Assembly (NCBI GenBank): GCA_963724385.1 | Contig: CAVRUJ010000001.1 | Location: 2,604,001-2,668,000, forward strand | Length of the DNA: 64,000 nucleotides | Source: DASXQK01 sp963724385 | GTDB taxonomy: Bacteria; Pseudomonadota; Alphaproteobacteria; Dongiales; Dongiaceae | Direction of reading: 5' to 3' | Shown: positions 27,922 through 35,414 of the stretch, piece by piece | Layout: every line of letters begins with the position of its first letter | Position numbering within the stretch: the stretch's first letter is position 1 | Position numbers and translations under genes: made by a program | The notes under the pieces: model-generated | Seen by the model: only the letters and a program-made list of their open reading frames with translations | Told to the model about the DNA's origin: nothing | Databases searched by the model: none

Positions 27922-28221
27922 ATGCCCGACAGTACGATCACGCGTGCCCATCTCGCCGAGGCCGTCTACCAGGAAGTAGGCCTCTCGCGCAATGAATTGG
28001 CCGAGCTGGTGGAGGCTGTCCTGAATGAAATGTCCGAAGCGCTGAAGCGGGGCGAGACGGTTAAGATATCCTCCTTCGGCAGCTTCTTCGTCCGCCTCAA
28101 AGGCCAGCGCATCGGCCGCAATCCCAAGACCGGTCAGGAAGTGCCGATCAAGCCCCGGCGGGTGCTTGTGTTCCGCGCCTCCCATGTGCTGAAGAGCCGC
28201 GTGAACGGTGCCGCATCGTGA
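27922..28221 (+). CDS. ihfA: Integration host factor subunit alpha
   Basis: 99 residues, the usual IhfA length. ITRAHLAEAVYQEVGLSRNELAELV opens the helical body, VKISSFGSFFVR is the HU/IHF core, and GRNPKTGQEVPIKPRRV is the DNA-intercalating beta arm with its proline. It forms a heterodimer with IhfB, bends DNA sharply and aids sigma54 promoters such as those driven by NtrC. The GTG eight codons upstream is rejected because of the promoter. Its stop overlaps the MerR ATG/GTG start by 4 bp, and fabH-ihfA-merR-tRNA is conserved order. Confidence 0.95.
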   Translation: MPDSTITRAHLAEAVYQEVGLSRNELAELVEAVLNEMSEALKRGETVKISSFGSFFVRLKGQRIGRNPKTGQEVPIKPRRVLVFRASHVLKSRVNGAAS

Positions 28222-28683
28222 ACACCTCGGCTCCCGCCAAACGCCCGAAGCAGGATCAGTCGGCGGAGCCGCGGCCGGCCCCAGGGGCCCGCAAGCTCGA
28301 AAAATCCGCAAGCGCCTTTCGCACCATCAGCGAGGTAGCCGACGAACTTGAAGTCCCGCAGCATGTGCTGCGTTTCTGGGAGACGAAATTCCCCCAGGTG
28401 CGGCCCCTGAAGCGGGGCGGCGGCCGGCGTTACTACCGGCCTGAGGACGTGGAGCTTCTGCGCCAGATCCGAAGCCTGCTTTACCACGAGGGCTATACCA
28501 TCAAGGGCGTGCAGCGCCTGATGCGCGAAGGGTCGCTGAAGGAACGCGTCGAATCCCTCGAGGGCGACACCATCGATATCAGCCAGCTGAGCGAAGCGGA
28601 CAAGAGGCGCCGGGAAATCACCCAGGCGATCGCCCAGCTGACGTTCCTTGCGCGACAGGCTGCTCGCCCTGTTGGAGCCCTGA
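28218..28683 (+). CDS. MerR family transcriptional regulator, C-terminus shifted out of frame
   Basis: An N-terminal disordered stretch (1-30) is followed by a complete MerR winged helix: FRTISEVADELEVPQHVLRFWE and RPLKRGGGRRYYRPEDVELL (about 33-85). The following helix would mediate dimer contacts. The raw frame continues through the tRNA-Pro gene to 28985, which cannot be real. Skipping one G at 28650, after codon CTT, gives RDRLLALLEP and a stop at 28683, a normal end for this family (about 155 residues); coordinates use that end. The DNA-binding part is intact either way. No effector cysteines are visible, so it is not a metal sensor of the MerR/CueR type. Confidence 0.8.
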
Positions 28684-28700
28684 GCCGAGCAACGCGGCGA

Positions 28701-28729
28701 TTGCCTGCAGTCTCGCTGGCGGGTATATA
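28701..28729 (+). promoter_or_regulatory. Promoter of tRNA-Pro
   Basis: TTGCCT, exactly 17 bp, TATATA. The start point would be about 57 bases before the tRNA. It lies just beyond the restored MerR stop, so a dedicated tRNA promoter fits well. Confidence 0.6.
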
Positions 28730-28792
28730 CGGACACCGCCGACGGAAGAGCCCCAGCCCCAAGCACGCCGGCGCGTCTGTGAGAGAACCGGT

Positions 28793-28869
28793 CGGAGCGT
28801 GGCGCAGCCTGGTAGCGCACCAGCATGGGGCGCTGGGGGTCGTGGGTTCAAATCCCGCCGCTCCGACCA
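28793..28869 (+). tRNA. tRNA-Pro (anticodon GGG)
   Basis: A 77-base cloverleaf with encoded CCA. Acceptor CGGAGCG pairs with CGCTCCG; D arm GCGC/GCGC; anticodon stem CCAGC/GCTGG around the loop ATGGGGC, so the anticodon is GGG; T arm GTGGG-TTCAAAT-CCCGC. Discriminator base is A. Conserved neighbour of ihfA-merR in alphaproteobacteria. No integrase or repeat of its 3' end was seen nearby, so it is not used as an integration site here. Confidence 0.97.
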
Positions 28870-28906
28870 TTTCATCCTCCCCGTTGCCGCAAGGAGAAGA
28901 CGCCGG

Positions 28907-29455
28907 ATGGCGGGTGTTTCCTCGCGGCCGGCACGGAGGGAGGCCGGCTTGCCCGATCGGGAAATCATCACGACCCAGCGCCTGACATTGCGTCGGTTTC
29001 GTGCCGAAGATGCTGCGGCGTTCCATGCGATACTGAGCGACGCCGAAGCGATGCGCTATTGGTCGACGCCGCCGCATCTGAGCCTGGCGGAAACCGAGCG
29101 TTGGATCGCCCGCACCATCGAGGCAGTCGGGTCCGGCAAGGCCGATGACTTCGTCGTCACCCACGCCGGTGAGGTCGTCGGCAAGGCGGGGCTATGGTCT
29201 GGCAACGAGCTGGGAATGATTTTCGCTTCCGGCGTCTGGGGCCGTGGCTATGCCAGCGAGGCGGTGAGTGCCGTGATTGCGCGCGCGTTCGCGCGCGGCC
29301 TGGGCTCGATCAAGGCCGATGTCGATCCCCGCAATGCCAAGTCCCTGCGCCTGCTGCGGAAGCTCGGATTTGTCGAAACCGGCTCGGCCGAGCGCACGCT
29401 GCTCATCGGCGAAGAATGGGTGGACAGCGTCTATTTCGAGCTGAGAGCCGCCTAG
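28907..29455 (+). CDS. GNAT family N-acetyltransferase
   Basis: 182 residues from an ATG with AAGGAG ten bases upstream; a TTG at 28949 (with GGAGG) would give a shorter protein starting directly at the domain. IITTQRLTLRRFRAEDA is the RimJ/RimL-type entry strand, VWGRGYASEAVSAVIARAF binds the acetyl-CoA pyrophosphate (QxxGxG/A loop as GRGYAS), and ADVDPRNAKSLRLLRKLGF is the C-terminal motif. Such enzymes acetylate amino groups of proteins or small molecules; substrate unknown. Its TAG and the stop of the convergent gene share the same CTAG. Confidence 0.88.
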   Translation: MAGVSSRPARREAGLPDREIITTQRLTLRRFRAEDAAAFHAILSDAEAMRYWSTPPHLSLAETERWIARTIEAVGSGKADDFVVTHAGEVVGKAGLWSGNELGMIFASGVWGRGYASEAVSAVIARAFARGLGSIKADVDPRNAKSLRLLRKLGFVETGSAERTLLIGEEWVDSVYFELRAA

Positions 29456-29934
29456 TTCGGCTTGTAGATACCGCAGCCGAAGAGGTAGCCGGCGTAGAGC
29501 ACGACCCAGCTCGATTTCTGCTCTTCCTTGTTGGTCGCGGGATTGGTGCGCTTGTAGTCCACCCAGGCGCCCTCGGCTGTGGCTCGATCCAACATCTCCT
29601 TGCCATAGGCCTTGCCCTCGCTGTCCACCAGGGTCGCGACCGGAATCCCGACGCGCTTCTGATCGGCGGCCTGGACGACGATCTTAGCCGCGGGGCCGGT
29701 GCTGAAGACGAAGATGTAGAGGTCGCCCTTCAGAAAGCCGGTGGCAGCGCCCTGCTGCATGACCGGGAAGGCCGCTTCGCCCTTGGTCGCGAAAAGCGCG
29801 ACCGCCGTGGCGACCATCGCTTGGGCTTGTTCGGGCGTGCCGCGTTCGTCGGCGCGGGCCGGCTCGGCCGATGCCGTCAATAGGCTCAAGACGAGAAATC
29901 CAACCCCGCCAAGCACAGACCTTCGATCGACCAC
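29452..29934 (-). CDS. Exported single-Cache-domain protein
   Basis: 160 residues starting at GTG, with GGGAGG four bases upstream. The N-terminus MVDRRSVLGGVGFLVLSLL has a twin-arginine-like RRSVLGG pattern followed by a hydrophobic stretch and an A-x-A cleavage site near 28, so export by Tat or Sec is likely. The mature part (about 35-158), with LDRATAEGAWVDYKRTNPATNKEEQKS split by a GKAYGKEML turn and VLYAGYLFGCGIYKP at the end, matches stand-alone Cache domains that bind small ligands in the periplasm. No signalling domain is attached; role unknown. Confidence 0.75.
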   Translation of the reverse strand: MVDRRSVLGGVGFLVLSLLTASAEPARADERGTPEQAQAMVATAVALFATKGEAAFPVMQQGAATGFLKGDLYIFVFSTGPAAKIVVQAADQKRVGIPVATLVDSEGKAYGKEMLDRATAEGAWVDYKRTNPATNKEEQKSSWVVLYAGYLFGCGIYKPN

Positions 29935-29980
29935 GATGCCTCCCTGGCGTGCCCTTTGCGGTCAGGCAGCGAACCGAAAC

Positions 29981-30271
29981 CTAATCTATGGCTGCGATGG
30001 AGCGGCCAACCGGCGTGAGCTTGCAGACCAGCCAGTCGGGTTTCAGGGGATTGGCGAACCAGGGTTCGGCCCAGCCCTGGGCGATGCAGCTGCGCACAGT
30101 CTGGTCGTTCACTCGCTGGCCCCAGCTGTCGAACAGGGGAAGTTTGCCGCCCGGCTGGCTGAGGCCGCGGCGAAGCCATTTGAGCTGTGTCGGGGAAGGG
30201 GACGAATGCTGGTCCGCGGCGGGCGCTTGATCGCGCCGCGTCTGGCTTCTGGCAGGCAGCCCATTCCCCAT
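29981..30271 (-). CDS. Small hypothetical protein with winged-helix-like pattern
   Basis: 96 residues. The first 25 residues are low complexity; residues 28-95 read LKWLRRGLSQPGGKLPLFD, then a TVRSCIAQGWAEPW segment and CKLTPVGRSIAA at the end. The spacing of helices and the closing LTPVGR resemble small MarR/PadR-type winged-helix proteins in which the last strand follows a Thr-x-x-Gly-Arg, but no family is claimed. It stands alone between the Cache-protein gene and an AT-richer gap, transcribed away from mazG. Confidence 0.6.
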   Translation of the reverse strand: MGNGLPARSQTRRDQAPAADQHSSPSPTQLKWLRRGLSQPGGKLPLFDSWGQRVNDQTVRSCIAQGWAEPWFANPLKPDWLVCKLTPVGRSIAAID

Positions 30272-30573
30272 AAAAGTGATAGTAAATGAAAGGAATCGCT
30301 CCGAGAAGGCTAAATCTCAACGATATTTGGGGATCTGTCCCCATACGAACTGGCATGCCCGCATGATTTTACAGAATTGGCAGCGCCAGGGCTCAAGGTG
30401 CACAAGCGCTTTCCCGGAGGATCGCCAATTTCAACGCTGCATCAGCGCCTTAGGGGGAACGTTTGTATTTTCCATAATATACATTATGCGATATACGGAC
30501 AGACGACAGACAGCGATCAAGTCAGGCGATATCTTCCTTCAGCCTCTCCTCCTGACCTCGTCCGAGCCCCGCC
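30272..30573. other. AT-richer intergenic gap upstream of mazG
   Basis: Clearly lower in G+C than its neighbours. It holds a perfect six-base stem with a four-base loop (TGGGGA-TCTG-TCCCCA, 30328-30343) and a near-palindromic AT block around ATAATATACATTAT (about 30473-30486). A plus-strand open frame from 30276 runs into mazG with no family features and is not called. The gap probably carries divergent promoters for mazG and the small hypothetical gene and may contain a remnant of foreign DNA. Confidence 0.5.
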
Positions 30574-31431
30574 ATGCAACATCCCGAGACTCCGTCCGAG
30601 ACCGATGTCCTTGCCGATTCCAGCCGGCCCCTTGAGCGCCTCGTCGCGATCATGGCCCGCTTGCGCGATCCTGAGCGGGGCTGCCCCTGGGACGTCGAGC
30701 AGACCTTCGCCACCATCGCGCCCTACACCATCGAAGAAGCCTATGAGGTGGCCGATGCCATCCAGCAAGCCGACCTTGTTTCCTTGCGGGAGGAATTGGG
30801 CGACCTCCTGCTGCAGGTCGTGTTTCATGCCCGCATGGCCGAGGAAGTCGGCGCTTTCAACATCGAAGACGTGGCGAGAGCCATCGGCGAGAAGATGATC
30901 AGCCGCCATCCCCATGTCTTTGCCCAAGCCAGCATCGCCGACGCAGCGGCTCAGACCAGGGCCTGGGAGGCCCAGAAGGCGGCTGAGCGCGAGACGAAGG
31001 CCGCGGCGGCGGGCCGGCTGGCCGGTGCGCTGGATGGCGTGCCAATAGGCCTGCCCGCCCTCACCCGCGCCCTCAAGCTGCAGAAACGTGCCGCGCGGGC
31101 CGGTTTCGACTGGCCGGCCGAATCCGCTCTCCCGCAGATCAAGGACAAGCTTGCCGAGGAAATGGCCGAAATCGAATCTGCGCGCCTCACCGGCAGCCGC
31201 CAGGCCGTGGAAGACGAATGCGGCGATCTTCTGTTCGTTTGCGTGAACCTGCTGCGCCATCTGGACGTCGACCCGGAATCCGCCCTTAGAAGCAGCAACG
31301 CCAAGTTCGAAAGGCGCTTTCGCGCCGTGGAAGCGACCATGGCCGCCGAAGGCGTGGCGGACCTTGCCACCACCGGTCTCGACCGGCTCGAAGCCGCCTG
31401 GCAGGCGGTCAAGGCGGACGAGCGTCGATAA
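30574..31431 (+). CDS. mazG: Nucleoside triphosphate pyrophosphohydrolase MazG
   Basis: 285 residues with two MazG domains. The first (about 18-120) has CPWDVEQTFATIAPYTIEEAYE and EELGDLLLQVVFHA, with the EExxE..ExxD metal site. The second (about 190-265) has KLAEEMAEIE and EDECGDLLFVCVNLLRHL, again with an acidic metal site. Hydrolyses (d)NTPs to monophosphate and pyrophosphate, a house-cleaning role. In many alphaproteobacteria it follows hflX; here three extra genes separate them and it is on the opposite strand. Confidence 0.94.
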   Translation: MQHPETPSETDVLADSSRPLERLVAIMARLRDPERGCPWDVEQTFATIAPYTIEEAYEVADAIQQADLVSLREELGDLLLQVVFHARMAEEVGAFNIEDVARAIGEKMISRHPHVFAQASIADAAAQTRAWEAQKAAERETKAAAAGRLAGALDGVPIGLPALTRALKLQKRAARAGFDWPAESALPQIKDKLAEEMAEIESARLTGSRQAVEDECGDLLFVCVNLLRHLDVDPESALRSSNAKFERRFRAVEATMAAEGVADLATTGLDRLEAAWQAVKADERR

Positions 31432-31433
31432 GG

Positions 31434-31997
31434 ATGGCTCCGTTCGGCGGCCATGACCTCGTCGTCGGGGGCAGCGGCATGCTCGCGGCGCTATGCGTCG
31501 AGCTCGCCCGCTCCGGCCGGCAGGTCTCCGTTCTTGCCCGAGATATCGGCCGCCTTCGAAGGCTGAGCGACCTGGCGCCTGGCATCCACCCCATTTCCGC
31601 CGACTACACCGATGCCGAGGCGCTTGCGGGGGCCCTGCGATCCGCGGTCAGCGTCGCGGGCCCCATCGAACGCTCCGTCTGCTGGGTCCACGAGACGGCG
31701 CCCCAGGCGCCGCTGGCCATCGCCGCTCATGTCGAGAAGGTCTATTGCCACGTACTGGGCAGCGCCGCCGCCAACCCTGCCGCTCCCCAAATTCTCGCCA
31801 GCTGGCACGAGCAGTTCTCCAAGCTCCCGAACCTGGACTACCGCATCGCCGTGCTGGGATTCATGCGCGATGGCCCGGCAGGTTCGTCTCGCTGGCTGAC
31901 CGACGAGGAAATCTGCCGGGGCGTCGCCCGGGCCCTGACGACAGGCGGGCCGGTATCATTCGTGGGCGTCGTGGAGCCTTGGGCAGCGAGGCCCTGA
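31434..31997 (+). CDS. Rossmann-fold NAD(P)-binding protein, SDR-like
   Basis: 187 residues. DLVVGGSGMLAALCVELARSG is a Rossmann start (GxGxxA form) and the segment LARDIGRLRRL shows the second strand with an Arg that would favour NADP. It lacks the YxxxK catalytic pair of classical short-chain dehydrogenases and is shorter than usual, so it may be a non-catalytic or atypical member. It starts two bases after mazG on the same strand and so is likely co-transcribed. Confidence 0.65.
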   Translation: MAPFGGHDLVVGGSGMLAALCVELARSGRQVSVLARDIGRLRRLSDLAPGIHPISADYTDAEALAGALRSAVSVAGPIERSVCWVHETAPQAPLAIAAHVEKVYCHVLGSAAANPAAPQILASWHEQFSKLPNLDYRIAVLGFMRDGPAGSSRWLTDEEICRGVARALTTGGPVSFVGVVEPWAARP

Positions 31998-32028
31998 AGC
32001 CACCGTGCCGCACGTTCGTCGGCCGCGT

Positions 32029-32898
32029 TCAATCGTTGGCCAGCAGATGCATCAGGCTCGAGGTGTCCCAACGCCTGCCGCCGCGGGCCTGAACCTGGGC
32101 ATAGAACTGGTCGATGAGGGCGGTAGCCGGCAAGCGCGCCCCATTGCGCTTGGCCTCGGCGAGACAGATCGCGAGATCCTTGCGCATCCAATCCACGGCG
32201 AAACCGAATTCGAACTTGCCGGCCAGCATGGTGAGGGCGCGATTGTCCATCTGCCAGCTCTGCGCCGCGCCCTTGGAGATGGTCTCGATCAGCTTTTGGC
32301 CGTCGAGCCCGGCGCGCTGGGCGAAGTTCATGGCCTCGGCGAGACCCTGCAGGATCCCGGCGATGCAGATCTGGTTGACCATCTTCGCAAGTTGCCCTGC
32401 GCCGTTCGGCCCCAACAACACGCAGGCCCTGGCGTAGGAATCGATCACCGGCTTCGCCCGGTCGAAGACCTCGGGCGCGCCGCCCGTCATCACCGTGAGC
32501 TTGCCGTTCTCGGCTCCTGCCTGGCCGCCGGAGACAGGCGCATCGAGGAAGGCCACGCCCGCACTGGTCGCCTCCCGGGCGAGTTCGCGCGCAAGCTCGG
32601 CGGAAGCCGTGGTGTGATCGACCAGCACCGCGCCCTTGCCCATGCCGGCCAGGGCGCCGGACTTGCCGTGGACCACGCTGCGCACGTCGTCGTCATTGCC
32701 GACGCAAACGAAGACGAACTCGGCGCCATGGGCCGCCTCGGCGGGGCTCGCCGCGGCTCGGCCGCCGTGCTTGGCGACCCAAGCATCGGCCCGCGCCCGC
32801 GTCCGGTTGAACACGACGACATCGTGGCCCTTGGCCCTGAGATGCCCGGCCATGGGAAATCCCATCACGCCGAGGCCTATGAAGGCGGTCTTCGCCAT
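32029..32898 (-). CDS. NAD(P)-dependent oxidoreductase, 3-hydroxyisobutyrate dehydrogenase family
   Basis: 289 residues. AFIGLGVMGFPMAGHLRAKGH is the Rossmann nucleotide site; DAPVSGGQAGAENGKLTVMTGG is the family substrate loop; and Lys in GAGQLAKMVNQICIAG is the catalytic base position. Members reduce or oxidise 3-hydroxyisobutyrate, tartronate semialdehyde or similar beta-hydroxyacids; the exact substrate is uncertain. An ATG with GGGAGG eight bases upstream is preferred to the GTG three codons earlier. It follows the inositol-phosphatase gene by 19 bp on the same strand. Confidence 0.88.
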   Translation of the reverse strand: MAKTAFIGLGVMGFPMAGHLRAKGHDVVVFNRTRARADAWVAKHGGRAAASPAEAAHGAEFVFVCVGNDDDVRSVVHGKSGALAGMGKGAVLVDHTTASAELARELAREATSAGVAFLDAPVSGGQAGAENGKLTVMTGGAPEVFDRAKPVIDSYARACVLLGPNGAGQLAKMVNQICIAGILQGLAEAMNFAQRAGLDGQKLIETISKGAAQSWQMDNRALTMLAGKFEFGFAVDWMRKDLAICLAEAKRNGARLPATALIDQFYAQVQARGGRRWDTSSLMHLLAND

Positions 32899-32917
32899 GT
32901 CGGGCACCTCCCCTGCT

Positions 32918-33734
32918 TCACGGTTTGATCAAGCGGTCGTGCAGCGCCTGCCAGCTCGATGGATCGGGCGCCAGCAGCAGCCCTGGCGCCGTGATGCGAT
33001 CCGGCCGGTAGGTGCCGCCATCCACATAGGCGTTGTATCCGCCCGCCTCGCCGTGGATCAAGAACTCCCGGCACGTGGTCCCAAGGCATCAGCTTCGTGA
33101 ATAGCGCGAAATGCATCTCGCCGCTGGCGATGCGCAGGTATTCCGAGGCGGCACAGCGACGGCTCTTGAGCGCGCGGACCCGCTCGCGGCGCTGCTGCAC
33201 TCGACGCCCCAGTTCCTGGTCGCCATAGAACCCGGCCAGCAGGGTTCCGCTGAGCTCCGCCGGATCGCCCGGCGCGGCAGCCACGCTGAGACGTTTGCCG
33301 TTCAGCCAGGCACCGGCGCCGAGCTCCGCCGTCGCCATGCGGCCGCCGACCGGATCGTAGATCCAGCCCGCAACGCCGCGCCCACCGACGACGAGCGCCA
33401 CCATCACGCCGAAGTCGCCCTTCGCTTGGGCGAAATTCGAAGTCCCGTCCACCGGATCGATGATCCAGACGGGTTCGTCCGTCGCCAGCCTCCGCAGGAC
33501 CGCGCCGTCCCGCGCCGCAGCTTCCTCGCCGACGACGGCAGAGCCAGGCAGCAGGTCCTGCAGCAAGGCCGTCAAGCGATGTTCCATGGCTTCGTCGGCC
33601 ACAGTGACGAGGTCGCCCGGCCCCTTCTCGCGCACGTCGCCGGCGGCGAGCTTGGTGTAGCGCGGCATGATCTCTTCGGCAGCGGCCTCGACGATGAGCC
33701 GGGACACCCGATCGATATCGACACGCGTGCTCAT
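32918..33734 (-). pseudogene. Inositol monophosphatase family protein, C-terminus frameshifted
   Basis: The frame begins MSTRVDIDRVSRLIVEAAAE and contains the metal site of the family: VVGEEAA and WIIDPVDGTSNFA with its two aspartates. At LMPWDHVPGVL, where the last metal aspartate lies, the frame breaks: the raw reading goes on with Arg-rich sequence, but skipping one base at 33059 (G on the coding strand, after CTT) gives IHGEAGGYNAYVDGGTY and ends LHDRLIKP at 32918, a normal C-terminus of about 271 residues. Catalytic residues are encoded before the shift, but the C-terminal substrate lid is lost. Starts with an ATGA overlap on hflX. A sequencing error is possible. Confidence 0.82.
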
Positions 33735-35029
33735 GCCTGTCGCTGCATGCGCTCGAAGCGCGCCCGTTCCTCCGGCGTCAGGCTGACGGTGAGATAGGCG
33801 AATTTCTCGTCGTCGCGGCGCTCCAGCACAGTGCCGTGGCTGTAAAGCCAGGCGATCGCCCCGCCCTCGCCATGGCGCATGCGGTAACGGGCGACGTCCT
33901 GCGCACTCGCCAGCCGGCGGTCGATCTCGGCCAGCAGCGCCTCGATCCCCTCCCCGGTCCGGGCCGAAATCGGCAGCCGGTCGCCGTCCCGCGCTTGGGC
34001 GAAGAGCGCCGCGCGTGCGTCCGGCGCCAGGAGATCGATCTTGTTCAAGAGCTCGATCGGGCCCTGGCTGCCGTCCTCGGCAATTTCGAGATCCGCCAAC
34101 ACCCTCGCCACGTCTGCGGCCTGGGCTGCGCTGTCCGGATGGGCGGCGTCGCGGACATGGAGGATGAGATCGGATTCCACGACTTCTTCCAGCGTCGCCC
34201 GGAAGGCCGCAACCAGGTCGGTCGGCAGGTCGGAGATGAAGCCGACCGTGTCCGATAGCGCGATATTGCGCCCGGAGGGCAGCTTCATCGTCCGGATGGT
34301 CGGATCGAGAGTGGCGAAAAGCTGGTCCCTGGCGACGACGGCCGAACGGGTGAGCGTATTGAACAGCGTCGATTTGCCGGCATTGGTGTAGCCGACGATC
34401 GCCACCACCGGGAGCGGCACTCTCTTGCGCGCCTTGCGATGCAGGCCGCGGGTGCGCTTCACGTCCTCGAGCTCATTCTTCAGCTTGGCAATACGCTGCC
34501 CGATCAGTCGCCGGTCGATTTCGAGCTGGCTTTCGCCCGGGCCGCCCAGGAAGCCGAAGCCGCCGCGCTGGCGCTCGAGATGGGTCCAGGAGCGCACCAG
34601 CCGGCTTCGCTGGTAGCTGAGGGCGGCGAGTTCGACCTGGAGCTTGCCTTCCGCCGTGCGGGCGCGGGCGCCGAAGATCTCGAGGATCAGGCCCGTCCGA
34701 TCGATGACCTTGCAGTTCCAAGCCTTTTCGAGATTGCGCTGTTGCACGGGCGAGAGCGGCCAGTCGACCACGGCGAGCCCGACCTCCTCGGCCGCGATCA
34801 AGCGCTTGAAGGTCTCCACCGTGCCGCTGCCGAGCAGCGTCGCCGGCCGAGGCTCGGCAATGCGAATGGCCTCGCCGTGGACGACGTCGAGTTCGATCGC
34901 CTGGGCAAGGCCGACGGCTTCGCCAAGCCGCGCCTCGGGTGCACGCTGGCCGCCGGGTTTGCCGCGAAGGCTCGGGCTCAGGACGAGAGTGCGCGTGGCC
35001 GGCGCGGACGCGGCCCCGGCATCGGTCAT
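33731..35029 (-). CDS. hflX: GTPase HflX
   Basis: 432 residues. N-terminal HflX domain with the glycine-rich RGGFGFLGGPGESQLEIDRR, then a GTPase domain: GYTNAGKST (G1), DTVGFISDLP (G3), NKID (G4). It splits stalled or hibernating 70S ribosomes. The last 25 residues follow a MRHGEGG turn. Encoded just downstream of hfq, an order conserved across proteobacteria, and overlaps the phosphatase gene by 4 bp. Confidence 0.95.
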   Translation of the reverse strand: MTDAGAASAPATRTLVLSPSLRGKPGGQRAPEARLGEAVGLAQAIELDVVHGEAIRIAEPRPATLLGSGTVETFKRLIAAEEVGLAVVDWPLSPVQQRNLEKAWNCKVIDRTGLILEIFGARARTAEGKLQVELAALSYQRSRLVRSWTHLERQRGGFGFLGGPGESQLEIDRRLIGQRIAKLKNELEDVKRTRGLHRKARKRVPLPVVAIVGYTNAGKSTLFNTLTRSAVVARDQLFATLDPTIRTMKLPSGRNIALSDTVGFISDLPTDLVAAFRATLEEVVESDLILHVRDAAHPDSAAQAADVARVLADLEIAEDGSQGPIELLNKIDLLAPDARAALFAQARDGDRLPISARTGEGIEALLAEIDRRLASAQDVARYRMRHGEGGAIAWLYSHGTVLERRDDEKFAYLTVSLTPEERARFERMQRQA

Positions 35030-35082
35030 CGACGCCTGTCGTTCGTCATGGCCGAGGGTGCATCATTGCCGTGGGAACATCC

Positions 35083-35334
35083 TCATTCCGCTTCCTCTTC
35101 CTTGACGCCCTCGAAGAGCTGGATCGGCGTCGCCGGCATCACCGTCGATATGGCGTGCTTGTATACCAGCTGCGAATGGGCGTCGCGGCGCAGCAGCACC
35201 GAGAAATTGTCGAACCAGGTGATGATGCCCTGCAGCTTGACGCCGCTGATCAGATAGACCGTCACCGGTGTCTTGTTCTTGCGCACATTGTTGAGGAAAA
35301 CATCCTGCACGTTCTGAGTCTTAGCAGCGGTCAT
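35083..35334 (-). CDS. hfq: RNA chaperone Hfq
   Basis: 83 residues, the short alphaproteobacterial form without a long tail. NVQDVFLNNVRKNKTPVTVYL is the U-rich RNA site (proximal face), GVKLQGIITWFDNFSVLL the Sm1 core, and YKHAIST the Sm2 signature. Hexamers pair small RNAs with messages; in this group Hfq also affects nitrogen control. AAAGGAGGG six bases before the ATG is a strong ribosome site. Confidence 0.97.
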   Translation of the reverse strand: MTAAKTQNVQDVFLNNVRKNKTPVTVYLISGVKLQGIITWFDNFSVLLRRDAHSQLVYKHAISTVMPATPIQLFEGVKEEEAE

Positions 35335-35414
35335 CGGATCCCTCCTTTCTTGGCCTTATTGTGGGGCCCGTTGAACAAACGCGGCCGGCTCCTTGCCGGC
35401 GCGGCGCTTGCCTA

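Noticed and set aside
28793..28985. tRNA-Pro as an insertion site of a genomic island
   Set aside because: No integrase, no repeat of the tRNA 3' end and no change in composition downstream were seen.
29886..30356. Longer minus-strand open frame overlapping the small hypothetical gene
   Set aside because: The shorter frame has the more protein-like helix pattern; this one is rich in Arg and Pro and overlaps both neighbours.
30276..30635. Plus-strand open frame in the AT-richer gap
   Set aside because: Runs into the start of mazG in another frame and shows no family pattern or ribosome site.
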